A DNA stretch of 64,000 nucleotides from Liolophura sinensis (GCF_032854445.1 NC_088300.1:15691570-15755569), one strand, 5' to 3'. Shown: positions 24,040 to 37,050, counted from the first letter of the stretch. Notes: generated by a model from the sequence alone, not told the origin. Numbers and translations are program-made.

Positions 24040-25845
24040 TGCTAGACTGTATGCCCTTTGTCATCGGCCATCGATAATGGACATTCCAGGTCAGTAATCA
24101 TTAAACAAGGTTCAGTATACACATCACCAAAGAACTCAACATGTATGTAACATAAAGTAAAGAGAAGCAGTAAACAGTTTTTCAGTGATAATGAAAAGGC
24201 GCAAGGAATGTTCTGTAGGCGAATTAATTAAGTTAGTATCGAAATTGTGAACCATGGCATGCTAGTTCATTAGGGATTCGTTAGTTAAATTATTCTTTCA
24301 TTTGAGCTTTGAATTGTAATTGTTCGTATGTTCACGTGGCGATCTTATTCGGCACGATAAATATGCTGCCCGCAGCCCTGGTTAACCACAATTATTAAAG
24401 CACAGACCCAGAGATTTTGTTTGTTTTGTCCATATTTACTCAGTAAAGAACTGAACTTGAAGTGAATGCGCTGGATGGAATATGCTTAATACATTAGTTT
24501 TTGTAGTAATACCTAATGATGTTGGTTTAAAATCGTCACATGTACTACACACAAGATTTGGCAAATGCTACAAAGCAAGATGTTGTGCTCGCCATGTGCC
24601 GAATTGGTTGTATATTATAGCTATTCAAGCAATTAACAATGTCAAAATTGAAACTCCTGTCCATTTCACAGGTAAGCCTTATCTTTGTACAATTATAAAT
24701 CCAAGTAATATATATCTGGAGAGTCTGTTGTTTCTATTAAATCAAGTGAAGGTAGGTATATTTGTGCATTTCTACATTTCTTTAGCATACAACCTGTGCA
24801 TCCTGTGGACCCGAAGAAGACTCTGTTGCTTTTAGAGTAAAGGCCGTAGCAATGCATAATGGAATTGTGTCAAGACCCACAAAAGCACTGAGTCAGCATT
24901 TGGGAATGTCCTCGTTTGTCACCCACTTGGCTTGCAGGAAGTTCATATTTATAAAATGTCTCGAATCTGGATATAATTTTTAACAAGATGACAAGCTATT
25001 TACAAACATAAAAAAAGTTTACCATGTTATTTTCATGGCAGTTTTTTCCTGTCAAAATTACTGCAAGAAGCAATACATTGTCATTGTTTTGCTGCTTATT
25101 TTCAGGCTTGTGTCTGAGCAGCTCTGCTATAGTGAAGCACGTTTTTCCTTGCTGATCGCAATGACCTCAGTTTGACTGGATACGTCAAAGAGTATCAGCA
25201 GTTGATCCAGATGAGGATTATGACTGATCACGGAAGACCGAACACTAATCGTGTAACTGGATTAGAGTACACGCTAAGGACGTTAATTGTTTCCTATGAG
25301 CAGGTCTAGGTAACTCTTGGTTTCCAGGAGTTCCTGGTCGTTGAGACATGATCATTGTGAAATGTCCTCCATGGTCAGATTACGCTTAGTCTCAACTGAT
25401 GTCCTTCGTAAAGACTTCCAGTAAATGGAACATAATGTCCATCTGAATTTTACCACTGTCAGTTTTATATAGCGCATGTGCCTATCTGATGTGACACTCT
25501 TACTTATTTAATATCATTGTTAATCGGGCTAGCGGTGGCTTCAAGCTGTCTTATCCGACGCTTAATGGAAGCACAACGGTTACTATCAAGGAAAGCATGT
25601 GTCTGGCAGCTTTTTATTTTATATTTAACTGTCACTGGAACTATAGACCCGCTTGTTTCCGTTCTCTGGCTCGCATGTACGTGCCTTTTATCTTGACTTG
25701 TGAAGAACTAGCATTTGCTACCACTGTATCACATGTAAATTTACTTGTGTACATTGTCATGACCACATGTAGAATGATTGTCTTTGCATTTGCCCATTGA
25801 CGATTTCCACTGACAATCTCTCTTTTGATGTTGTAATTTCGTATT
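24040..25845. other. Intergenic, no supported gene
   Basis: An open frame of 117 codons at 24482-24835 and one of 95 codons at 25641-25928 show no recognisable domain. I do not call a gene. Confidence 0.4.
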
Positions 25846-26545
25846 TTACATACTTTCTTAATTCTTTGGTGGTTTGTGATGAACGTCGTTATGGAATTGG
25901 CCTTGCTATTATTGACGTGGATGTCCATTTTGGTTGACGGCTGATATATGAATTCTGTTTCATCGCATAGATTCCTAATGCTCTACCCTTGTGTTTGTGG
26001 CAATGCAAACAAGGTTTCTTGGACACTTATATCTTTAGTAGGTTATGTACATGGGTTTCTCGTATAAATCAAAGTGGCAGCCTGCGTGATGTTCAAATGA
26101 ACGCTGGCCGTCGGGGTGCGTATTTGTTACTAAGTATTGTCAGAAATCTGTAGGTTTACTAGTCTAGTTTCTTATGAAATGGCACTACTTTTTCACCAGC
26201 AGTTGTCCGCGTATGCTGTGTCACCTTGACCCTTTCGGTATAGGTTACTCTGTACTGCGCTGTGAGATTATTTGACACAAATATGTCGAACTTCGACGAC
26301 GACAGTATGTTCGCTCAACAACAGAAAATTGATACGTCAGATTTTCGTAGGTGGAAAAAAGGGTTGGCAATTTGGATAGAACGTTCCTTGCGTCTTTCCG
26401 TTATCATGTAAACTGTTGACTGATTTTCTTTGCATAAATTCGTCCTGATTTCTTACTTTGTATGCTTGGTGGTTTGAGTAGAACGTTGTTTTGAAGATTG
26501 GCCTGAGGATTATTATCCATAAGGCATGGTTGATGGCTGGTCACT
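25846..26545. repeat. ~100-bp dispersed repeat, two or three copies
   Basis: Segments near 25850-25945 and 26450-26545 share a TTGGTGGTTTG start, then GAACGTCGTT or GAACGTTGTT, GGAATTGGCCTT or AGATTGGCCTG, and TGGTTGA(C/T)GGCTG. A third partial copy (TGGTTTGTGTTAAACGTCGT) lies at 26768-26806. The element type is unknown. Confidence 0.5.
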
Positions 26546-26768
26546 CAGAAAATTAATCTAATTTTAATTCAGAAAGTCTGTTGTCTGAGTGATGCTACAT
26601 GTATTGTGATATTACAATAGATTATTCTGCTAAATACAGTACATATATTCTGTTAATTCAATATAAAGATTCTATTAGACGAACACGATATTATGTTGAA
26701 TATGACACAGTATTGTGTTATAATAACAGAATGCATTCTAGCGTCATTCAAACAACAGATTTTCAGTG
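26541..26768. mobile_element. Palindromic MITE, copy 2
   Basis: The left end CACTCAGAAAATTAATCT, AGAAAGTCTGTTGTCTGAGT, GATGCTA pairs with the right-end ATTCTAGCGTCATTCAAACA, ACAGATTTTC. The internal AT-rich palindrome is similar to copy 1. Confidence 0.7.
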
Positions 26769-26811
26769 GTTTGTGTTAAACGTCGTATTGGAATTGGCCT
26801 TGCCAAAGATT

Positions 26812-26910
26812 AACTTTCCCCCGGTTTCCTTCCACCATAATGCTGGCCTCCGTCGTATAATTGAACTATTCTTCAGCACGACGTAAAACACAAATCAAAT
26901 AAATATATAA
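26812..26910 (+). mobile_element. SINE family 1 tail fragment
   Basis: CCCCGGTTTCCTTCCACCAT, AATGCTGGCCTCCGTCGTAT, AATTGAACTATTCTTCAGCA and CGACGTAAAACACAAATCAA are followed by an ATAAATATATA tail. Confidence 0.8.
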
Positions 26911-28335
26911 ACCCAAGACTACGTGGGAAATCCTTGAGTCAGTTACTCAATATGCGCCTGACCTTGGAGACAGTGTCATGTATTGTGAAGGTGATGTTGT
27001 GTGTCACCGTTATAATTATACTGTTACATCATCCATGCAGGCATGATGACTCGTGAGATAAGACTAACCTTCTGCCTAAAGGAATCTAAGATCTTCTGCC
27101 CTCTGACTTCCAGTAAACACACTTTCACGCTACGTGACGTCTCTGTCAAGCCCACCTGGATTTGCGGTAGGCCTCGAGAAAGTCAATATATAAACCGCAC
27201 CGTCACAATTAAATCTTTATGTATTTTTTTTGTAATGTCTCTGCCGTTAAACCCATATAGGGCATGTCGTGAGACCGGAGATAAGCCTATTTATAGTATA
27301 CCTTACAGCTAAAATACATGTGTAGGCGTTTTGTTCCTGGTAAACTGTTTAATGCACATGTGGAAATATGCTTATGTCCATGTATCTGACTGATACTTAC
27401 GGTGGCTTGTTTGAGGGGTGTGGGTTTATGTTTCTGCAGTTTTCCTTTCATCAAAAACACCTTAATTAGTAATACAAATTACACAGATTCATCATATGTG
27501 TAATTACGATATACCGAGAGTAGGCCCCTACTTCATTATGGATTAAATTTTTCCTATATCTAGATTTATTTATGTTATGAGAGAGGAGATTATCAAACCA
27601 CATACAGAATGAAATAGCCATGTTACAGTGGATGCTGATACGTGTTGCTCAATAGGTGAATTTGGAACCTAATCTCATTTATAAGAATGGTGATTTGTAA
27701 TACGCAGTATGATGTCCATTAAACAATTACTGCCATTGTGGATTGATAATACCCGACAAGCAGTAGTAAAAATCCCGGCCTGGCAGCTCCTATATGTAGA
27801 TTACGGCCTGAAGCAGGCGTCCAGCGAGCGCTCGAGACAGATCAAGATGGATTCAGACACGAATAACACTAGACCAGTGTATCCTTTGTGTAGCTTGTTC
27901 TAAGAGAAACCATGGAATTCTTTGATATGAAATAAATGTAACAAATATGTCGTCAAAGCACATTGACGTCATACTCATCACTTTTTTCAATTATGAACAC
28001 AGTGAGGTCAGTTTTTGTTGGAAATCAGATTGCCCGAGGGAAACCAGCGATTTTTGGCAAGTTACTGGAACATCTCTGGCAGAGTTGTTCAATGGGTTCT
28101 CGTAGAAGACAAATCCAGTACGCCTTTGAACAAACAGGCCTCCCGTTCAAAACCAAAACACAACAGTAAAAAAATAAATCATCACATACAAGGGGCATTA
28201 ATAGCATTTTATTTTCCCACCCGGATCTCCATAGATCAAACAGAATAACATGAAATTCAATCATGCCTTCGCCTTGTTTGTCGACAATTTACCAAATGGA
28301 AGCTGAAAATAAAGTGTATTTGCCTACCATCACCA
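26911..28335. other. Intergenic, no supported gene
   Basis: Small overlapping open frames are present, for example 27043-27312 and 28015-28248, but there is no convincing coding signal. Confidence 0.4.
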
Positions 28336-28339
28336 CCAC

Positions 28340-29785
28340 AACAAAGGGTAGTGGGTTCCATATGAGGACAAAACGGGCTGAAGGGCCCTCATGTCCCCAA
28401 ATTACTCACCCATGGGCCCCATTTCTTTTTATTTTGGAAAGGCCCGAATGGGCTGACCGAAGTATTTCCAAAATGGGACCATTACTCTTTTCCACACGTG
28501 TGGCCCATATGGCTAAGCCCAAGTAGATATCATATGGGGCCCTTATCCTTTTTGACATATGTAGCCCCTATGGTTAAGCCCAAGTAGACCTAAATCCGAA
28601 ATGGGACCTTACCCTTTTCCACACGTGTAGCCCGTATGGCTAAGCCCAAGTAGATATCATATGGGGCCCATATCCTTTTCCACATATGTAGGCCCAAGTA
28701 GGCCTAAATCCGAAATGGGACCCTTACCCTTTTCCACACGTGTGGCCCATATGGCTAAGCCCAAGTAGATATCATATGGGGCCCTTATCCTTTTTGACAT
28801 ATGTAGCCCCTATGGTTAAGCCCAAGTAGATCTATATCCGAAATGGGACCCTTATCCTTTTCAACATGTGTAGCCCGTATGGCTAAGCCCAAGTAGATAT
28901 CATATGAGCCCATATCCTTTTCCACATATGTAGCCCCAATGGTTAAGCCCAAGTAGGCCTAAATCCGAAATGGGACCCTTACCCTTTTCCACACGTGTAG
29001 CCCGTATGGCTAAGTCCAAGTAGATATCATATGAGCCCTTATCCTTTTCCACATATGTAGCCCCTATGGTTAAGCCCAAGTAGGCCTAAATCCGAAATGG
29101 GACCCTTATCCTTTTCCACACATGTAGCCCCTATGGCTAAGCCCAAGTAGGCCTAAATCCGAAATGGGACCTTTACCCTTTTCCACACATGTAGCCTGTA
29201 TGGCTAAGCCCAAGTAGATATCATATGAGCCCATATCCTTTTCCACATATGTAGCCCCAATGGTTAAGCCCAAGTAGGCCTAAATCCGAAATGGGACCTT
29301 ACCCTTTTCCACACGTGTAGCCCGTATGGCTAAGCCCAAGTAAATATCATTTGAGCCCATATCCTTTTCCACATATGTAGCCCCAATGGCTAAGCCCAAG
29401 TAAGCCTAAATCCGAAATGAGACCCTTACCCTTTTCCACACGTGTAGCCCGTATGGCTAAGCCCAAGTAGATATCATATGAGCCCATATCCTTTTCCACA
29501 TATGTAGCCCCAATGGCTAAGCCCAAGTAGGCCTAAATCCGAAATGAGACCCTTACCCTTTTCCACACGTGTAGCCCGTATGGCTAAGCCCAAGTAGATA
29601 TCATATGAGCCCTTATCCTTTTCCACATATGTAGCCCCAATGGTTAAGCCCAAGTAGGCCTAAATCCGAAATGAGACCCTTACCCTTTTCCACACGTGTA
29701 GCCCATATGGTTAAGCCCAAGTAATTCCCAAATAAGACCCTTATCCTTTTCCACATATATAACCCATATGGTTAATCCAAATTCT
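28340..29785. repeat. ~127-bp satellite-like array with two alternating half-units
   Basis: From ~28490 to 29770 about ten higher-order units alternate two related halves of ~60 and ~67 bp. Half A runs TAAGCCCAAGTAGATATCAT, ATGAGCCCATATCCTTTTCC, ACATATGTAGCCCCAATGG. Half B runs TAAGCCCAAGTAGGCCTAAA, TCCGAAATGGGACCCTTACC, CTTTTCCACACGTGTAGCCC. Diverged edges extend to ~28340 and ~29785. CATATG and CACGTG palindromes recur at fixed positions. The unit size is shorter than typical centromeric satellites. Confidence 0.95.
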
Positions 29786-30104
29786 CAAATGGGCCAGTAA
29801 TACTGTGTTATTTGCAACCGTGTATAATCGAGGCTTTATCTATACATCGCTGTTTAATCAGTACAGAATACCCCAGCAAATTAATTTCTTATTGAAGGTC
29901 ACATGATTTTCTCCTGCTGAGTTCAGAGTTGGTTATGGTTGTTATGCTTGTTTGTTTGTTTACTTACGCTGGTTTTCGTTTCTTGTCGGCTGGAAAGAGT
30001 TAAACGTGATATGATGTGACACCACAAATATGCTCATTTATACAGGTATATACAGGTATCCCTAAAAAACCTGTCTGCCCGGTTCAGATGGCGATGGTAC
30101 TCCG

Positions 30105-31055
30105 GGAGCTCGCAGAGGTTTATCGGTCATCTACGAAAGGTTTGACACATTGAATATACAGAACCATGCGTTAAAACGCAAAAATGGTGATTTTTAAGTG
30201 CGGCAGCCGTGCAAGGCCCTCTACTAATGGGATGGAAAGTATCCCAAATTTTATCGGCCACGATCGCGTACTAGGATGAAACTCATTTTATGCATTCCAT
30301 ATGAAAACTTGATCGCTAAAAACCAATTCTTAAGTCCCCAGCTCATGCACTAAGCCATTTAAGAACCGTCTAATTAACGCTAACCATGACTTTTATCGGT
30401 CATGTCACATGCGAGGAAATTTTTTTTTGCAAAAGATACCTTGAGATGTGCTCATTATAAAATGGTAATTCTTAAGTTCCAACTCCATGTTAAAAACCAT
30501 TTTAAATTCTTAAGTCCCTAGGCCAGGTAAATATTGCCCTTTGACCCGTTCTTAAATGGTTTTCAGCATGGAGTTTGAACTTAAGAATGACCATTTTATA
30601 ATTAGCATATCCCAAGGTATCTTTTGGTTTAAAAAAGTCCTGGTAGGCGACATGACCGATAAAAGTCATAATTAGCGTTAATTAGACCGTTCTGAAGTGG
30701 CTCAGTTCATGGGTTGGGGACTGGTTGACATAAGGAATGTATAATTTATTTATTCATTTGATTGGTGTTTTACGCCGTACTCAAGAATATCTCACTTATA
30801 CGACGGCGGCCAGCATTATGGTGGGAGGAAACCGGACAGAGCCTGGGGGGGGGGGGGGGATGTATAAAATGAGTTTTATCCTCGTACGCGATCGTGACAG
30901 ATAAAATTTGTTTTGGGGTACTTTCCACCCCTAGAGAACGGTGCACGGCTGCCGCACTTAAGAATCACCATATTGGCGTTTTAACGCATGGTTCTGTACG
31001 TTCAATGTGTCAAACCTTTCGTATGCGACTTGACCGATAAACCTCTGCGAGCTCC
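30105..31055. mobile_element. Fold-back (long inverted repeat) element, interrupted by a SINE
   Basis: The left arm (30105 to ~30512) and right arm (~30551 to 31055) are inverted copies of each other. Termini are GGAGCTCGCAGAGGT and its complement ACCTCTGCGAGCTCC. Internal paired blocks include AAGGTTTGACACATTGAATA, CCATGCGTTAAAACGC and CCATTTTATAAT. Only ~40 bp separate the arms. Removing the SINE at 30745-30859 leaves about 830 bp. It has no ORF, so it is a non-autonomous fold-back element or very large MITE. Arm mismatches show it is not recent. Confidence 0.85.
30745..30859 (-). mobile_element. SINE family 1, 5'-truncated, nested in the fold-back element
   Basis: ATGTATAA occurs on both sides, at 30737-30744 and 30860-30867, as a target-site duplication. 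Tail, GGTGTTTTACGCCGTACTCA, CTTATACGACGGCGGCCAGC and ATTATGGTGGGAGGAAACCG are all clear. The element ends in a run of 15 G at about 30845-30859, an odd expansion at the truncation point. Confidence 0.92.
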
Positions 31056-31630
31056 ATGACTATGGGTGCAGGGTTGGATTTGTCATTTTCAGTGTCTATT
31101 AACAACGTCAGACCTGACCTGCATAATTCAATACCTGTAAGCTGGTGAACTGTGCGGTGAGATCCAGGTTAATCATACATTGATAAGGAATTTTATGTGA
31201 CACAAATCAAAGAAAAATACACAGCTGCAGGCCAGTAATGAGCGTATGGCGTCTCCATGGTAACAAGGTAACAGCAGCCTTGCGATCGATGCTAATACAG
31301 ATGTAGGATAGCCCCGAAGCCACGCGTTGACTTTCCATAAATGACATGCGCTTTGAGAGTTAAGTTAGGGGATTCCCCTGAGAAAGCCCTGCCCCTCCTG
31401 CCCTTCGTGTGTTAAAAGTTTCCAGCTTTTAGACGTCTCTCCTCGCTTTTCATTGTACTACACCATACGGTTTTCCTCGGCGAGCTGCTGCAATGGATCT
31501 GCTCACAAAGAGTTACATGGACCGTAACAACTGGTTTAAGTGACAATGAACTTACCTGGATGACGTCAGCGGTTGTGTTGAAAATCTGCATCTGTAAACG
31601 ACCTCAAAATTTACGCGGACACGGATTGGC
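31056..31630. other. Intergenic, nothing recognised
   Basis: I see no supported gene or repeat here. Confidence 0.45.
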
Positions 31631-31631
31631 A

Positions 31632-31632
31632 G

Positions 31633-31703
<71 letters not shown>
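31632..31703. repeat. (TA)n microsatellite
   Basis: This is the longest TA run in the window, about 35 dinucleotides. The Ile/Tyr open frame across it is an artefact. Confidence 0.97.
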
Positions 31704-31705
<2 letters not shown>

Positions 31706-34700
31706 CAGAAGATCTCTCAAATTGCTGAAAGTTTACGCAAATAAATTATTCATTTGTAAAGTGATATATTTTAATCGTACATTAAAACTGTATGTAAGTT
31801 CGACCTGTAAACAAACTGGTTAGGCTTAGCCACGTTTTTGTGCGATGCCTTCAGTCTCAGCCAGTGACCCTTGGATGATACAGCACTTGACATTTAATCT
31901 CTAACAACACATGCTATTATAAAGCGTAATAATAGCCATTCTTTCTTTGCATGACAAGCTCTTCAAGCAAATCCTGCGGATAATAGCTGCTCCTTGATCT
32001 CGTTAGGCGTACCTTGGGGCCGAAGTGTGGGTTTCTGTTCATCCGCCTTACCTTGTCGTCTCATAAAGGAGACTATTATGCCCATTTTATTCAGGTAAAT
32101 GATGAGGTGTGATTATCCCAGGGGACCGGATAGACGATGTGATTACCAAGGGCGGGTTGTCAGCAAGCACATCATTGCTACCTGATGCTGTAGCCACAGG
32201 TCTCGGCCAACAGCGATTACTGATGGGTGATGTCATGAAGATCAGAGGCCTTCGCAATGCTCTGTAATTACATGACACTTAACCTGTCCGCACAGCAGCT
32301 TACACCCCCAGATATAATCTGGGTTAAACTGCAGAAAATAAAAGTGTTGAATTGTAGATCATGTAGAGAAGCATTTTCAAAACAATAGTGATAGTATTTA
32401 TTAACAAGCCATACACTTTTACTCAGAATATATGGAAACATGAGAACGTCGAGCATTTTACGAGATATCAGAGATGTAAAGACGCAAAAAATATTTATTG
32501 TTAATACATGTTTTGTTGTAAATTTTGACGATTTGTTTCAACGTTGTGAGACTATTATAATAGATGGCTACGTCATCTCATTCTAGTAAACCATGTATAG
32601 GAATGGTGGAAACTCGAAAAATAAACATATCGGTACAAATGCACGAAGTAGTCACTTTACGTTATATTTTCATTTTATAAAAATGATATACATTTAATAA
32701 TTTATTATAGTCACATAGTTTTTAAGAGTGCCACCTTGACAAAACGATCTTGTCCACGACATTACGAACACCGTTCTGTATTCTGTACTATCAACACTGC
32801 AAACATTTTCCTAGCACTGTAAACGTATTTTCAATGGCAATATAAACAGTTTCATCCGTACTGAAATTTGAAGAAATGTACCACAGACAAACTAAACCAT
32901 TCATCGGCTTTATAATAAATAATATCATCAAACTGGTAATTTAAATACACTGAAGAGTTATATGAGCACGAGTACATAATAGTATTAACACAGTAAAACT
33001 ATACCATCATCCGTATGCACGATTCAAATGATGATGGAAACGGTAGACTACCGGTGTAATAGCTTGATTATTAATACGAATGTGCCATCATGATGTTAAA
33101 CTTTCTCATCTTCATATGGCAGCGTCACCAACACAGTAGGCGCTAATTGTATCGGTGTGTAGCCGTACAGATGTTGTAATTTACAATAAAACTCTTAATT
33201 GTACATCATTCACTTGATACATGATACGTTCATTATTTTTATGGCTTGTCACCACTAAAGATTTGAAGGAGGCATAGATCAAGTAATTAGAATAAAACTG
33301 CAAACCAGATACCAATAAATTATACTGTTGTCATTGATGTCGCTCTTCTCATTCAGCTAAGAGTTATCTGTACGTGGAACGTAATCATCTGCGAGTTATG
33401 CGACAACGTGTGCTGTGATCTAAAAGTTTGGGGACTGCTTATTAGGCGTCCACCTGTGCGTGCAGTCCTAGTTTTCTCATTGTGCCCCACATAGATCGAT
33501 GTAAAGGTACTCCGTTAACATACCTGACCAGGTAAACACAGGTGTGTATAGCCGAGTGTAGAGGTCGCTCTGTCAGGGCCTGTTAGCGGGCCAGGAGCTC
33601 ACCATGATCGTCATGTTACACGTTAATGAGCTGGAAAACGTGTTACCGTGATTAAGAAGGTGATAATAATTCTGCAATCTGACTACAAGACCTAAGTCAA
33701 GTAAGTAAGATGTATACCTTTATACCTATCTATGGCTGAACTACCTAGGTGTGACTCATGGGACCAGCCAGTAGCTGTGGGTAAACCTGACAGTAGCAGA
33801 GTTAGTGAAATACAAACATATATAAATGAGCAAGTAATTAAGCGATAAGAGTCACTTTATGACTCGGAATTGGCATTTTGTTATGAAGTATTCATATGTA
33901 TACATCAACTTCGGCAACAAGTCTCACTGCGGAGCTTAATAGTTAAATTGGAGTGTTCTTAACATGAAAGGAGGGGCGTCTAAATAGAGCGTTTATGACT
34001 CTGTCAGAGCTCTCTCTTTATCAACCAGAAATAAAAAGTTGTCCCTTCTGTTAAAAATTCAGTTTCAGTTATTGACATTTACAAACGCTATAAGACAAAC
34101 ACCTGTAATTTTTTGTATGTTTTGGTGGTTAGTTCAAAACGGGTTTTGGTTGAGTGAGGCTTCCGCCTGGGTGATGTCATCTCCGTAAATAGGGCGGGCG
34201 ATTTCCTGCGCTACCTGTGCGTGTCTCCGTGCCCAGGCGGCCCGGCTTGTCCGGCCAGTCAGCTAGACAACATACGGCAACGGGGGTGAATCAATACAAG
34301 GCCGATTCTCTCTCTGTTTTGTTACGGCTTAGCTTGATCAATACAGCGCGCCTTTCCTTTCACAAGTCGACGCCTCACAAAGGCTCACTGCTTAAGTAAA
34401 TAAACTACAGAAGGTTCAGCGTTGACATTGCACCCGATTACCTCATGCACGCAACCCAGGTTCGAGCTGTAACCTATACATATACCATGGCCACATCGTC
34501 TAAATCTCTCTTCGTCTAAAGTTTAATGATTTGATGACACACTTACTTCCCCAAGAAGATACCTACTTTTACCCGTGTTTTAGTTTCTTTAAACCATTTA
34601 AATGAATACAAACCAGAGCATTAACACGCAGAGGTTCTGTCATTTGGACATGCATCCGCCTTGTATAGGGAAAATGCCTTCACTTGGTTAAAATTAAACG

Positions 34701-34730
34701 GATGATCGTTTCATGATGTGCGCATGGTCC
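31704..34730. other. Intergenic, no supported gene
   Basis: Three kilobases hold no exon I can defend. The stretch at 34180-34400 is GC-richer than its surroundings and has a 60-codon open frame, but no splice context or known domain. Confidence 0.4.
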
Positions 34731-34876
34731 ACTCAAAAACATTAATCTGTTAATTTTAACAGAAAGTCTGAGTGATGCTAGAATGTATTCTGGTACTATA
34801 ACACCACATTCTGCTGCAATAACATTCTAGCACCACTCAGACAACAGAATTTGTGTTAGATAAATTTCTTTAGAGT
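34731..34876. mobile_element. Palindromic MITE, copy 3 (short form)
   Basis: The ends are CACTCAAAAACATTAATCTG, TTAATTTTAACAGAAAGTCT, GAGTGATGCTAGAATGTATT and, on the right, ATTCTAGCACCACTCAGACA, ACAGAATTTG, then TTTAGAGTAG. It is shorter than the other copies because most of the AT-rich centre is missing. Confidence 0.75.
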
Positions 34877-35849
34877 AGCTTCACATCGCATGGCTTGATG
34901 ATTGCTCGCATGACAATGTCAATTATAGGGCAGACTGTATATGCATATACAGATTTAAACATACTTCGTTATTCTTATGATGTTCTGATGATTACTGCTT
35001 TCATATTTTCATAAGTAACATTTTACTGAATTAACAATTGTGTTAAAAGATCCTTGTCAAAGAAGCTACCCTAAAGATAGACGGTTACACATTCAGAGAC
35101 GCTATTTTTTTTTTCAACAATATAACCCATATAAACCCAAAATATAGTAAAATACAAAAATGGATGTTTTTAAGAAACAAATTCGCCAGATAGCCTCAAT
35201 GTAGACTTATGTATACATAGCTCTGCATGTCTCGTTGGAGCACAATGCAAATGTCACCAGACATGACTATTCACTCAGGCAAGGCAATCAGACATCAAGG
35301 TTACTAGCAAAGCCTCAGATGAGGAAGTACTATGGAGCTTTGAAGCCTTTAAGATACAGTGTAATATAGACTCGGAATTTTAACCACTTTTATACCAAAT
35401 CGTTACAAATTCTGTCGATCTTTTTCCAGATTTTTGACAAGCTGAGTGAATGACGGGTCAAATGAGGGAATTTTCTGGGTTTGTTCGAAACACCAGTAAC
35501 ACATGGCTCCCTACTGTAAGTATATATGTCTACCATTTGTATAACTGAAAAATGTCACGATTTACTGTATCATATATGCAGATAAATGTTCTACTTGACA
35601 CTGTTCAGTGTCCAATTGCCGAGTATGTGTCGGTCATAATACGTCAGCATTGGGACATGGACTATTGAACTAGATCTGATTAGGCTGTTACTTCCTTATT
35701 ACCCTGACAAAACTGCATGCACTGGTATGGGGGGAAAATAGAACACTTCATGTACCATAAATGTATTTCTCGTGAGAAGCGAATATCCACGATAATTCTG
35801 CGGAAACATGAACGGCGTACCGTCGGATAATTTGTCAACAAAAAATAAC
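34877..35849. other. Intergenic, nothing recognised
   Basis: No supported feature lies between the two MITE copies. Confidence 0.45.
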
Positions 35850-36091
35850 CAAATAAAAAAATTATTCTGCTAATTTTAACAGATGGCCTGTTGTGCGAGT
35901 GATGCTAGATTGTATTCTGTTATTATAACACAATACTGTCATATTCCTCTAATATTCTGTTAATTTTAATATTGAATTAATAAAATAAGTGTTACATTTA
36001 ACAGAGCAAACTGCCACAATAACAGAATATATTCTAGCATTACTCAGACGACAGACTTTCTGTTAAAACTAACGGATTAGTTTGTTGAATG
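35850..36091. mobile_element. Palindromic MITE, copy 4
   Basis: The left end TTCTGCTAATTTTAACAGAT, GAGTGATGCTAGATTGTATT, CTGTTATTATAACACAATAC pairs with the right-end AATAACAGAATATATTCTAG, CATTACTCAGACGACAGACT, TTCTGTTAAAACTAACGGAT. It is close in size to copies 1 and 2. Confidence 0.75.
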
Positions 36092-36905
36092 AAGTCTTAA
36101 CTGAGAAATACAGATTGTCTGACATGAGGCCTCATTATGAAATATTCTGTGAACCTTCAGTGGAAGGTTTACGCGTTAGTGTGATGGCCATGATATAAAT
36201 GCCAAAAACCGATACCTTTCATATACATTTTTCAAGACATCAGGTACAGTGTTTTATTATCCCCGTTGGTGCCTCTCTGGAAATCAGTCAACCCTGTTTA
36301 AATAACAGTATTGTGGTTTTAACTATTTGAGATATTTTACAAAGAGTACAGCTTTATGAAGACACAGTCTCACAGTATATCAAAATACACACAAAAATAT
36401 GTCCAGTCGTACTGAATTAAACAGTTTTTAAAGTCATGTCTGAGTGGCTCATGTGAATGAAAGTACGGTAAAACGTAGAAAGCTTATTTGAAAGAGTTTA
36501 CGTCAGTTGGGTGATCCGCGTGGGTGAGGTCCAATACCGTGTAATTGTCAATATACGGTCGCAGTTGTAAAGCGCCTTAGAGGTAAACAATTCAGTGGTA
36601 TAATCAGGGGGCTTAGTACATATAAACACAGAAATCTACTAGTTCTGTGGTTATTAAAACCATGGTAGATCTCAGTATGAACCGTTTACAATTAAACCAT
36701 AAAAGAGCCGATGAGCTTTTTTAAGCACATTGCGCAATTAATATGACATCCTCAGCTGTCATTAAACGCCTCAGTGAGAAGTACGGGATGTGCTACCTGA
36801 GACGCTTCATTAACAAAGAATGTCCTTTTTATCTGTGAGTCGATAATAAGAAGGTAAAATAAGAAGGCAAGAGGAAGAAGCCAAAAAAGATGACGTCATC
36901 CCAAG
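36092..36905. other. Intergenic, nothing recognised
   Basis: No gene or repeat was identified in this stretch. Confidence 0.45.
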
Positions 36906-36910
36906 AGTGA

Positions 36911-37050
36911 AAGGCATGTAGGCCTATACATAGTGCTAAAAGGCATGTAGGCCTATACATAGTGATAAAAGGCATGTAGGCCTATACATAGTGATAAAAG
37001 GCATGTTGGCCGATACATAGTGATAAAAGGCATGTAAACACAGTGATAAG
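36911..37050. repeat. 29-bp tandem repeat, about 4.5 copies
   Basis: The unit is AAGGCATGTAGGCCTATACA plus TAGTGATAA. The first three copies are nearly perfect, and the fourth and fifth degrade. Confidence 0.93.

Noticed and set aside
24482..24835. 117-codon open frame
   Set aside because: No recognisable domain and no supporting exon structure.
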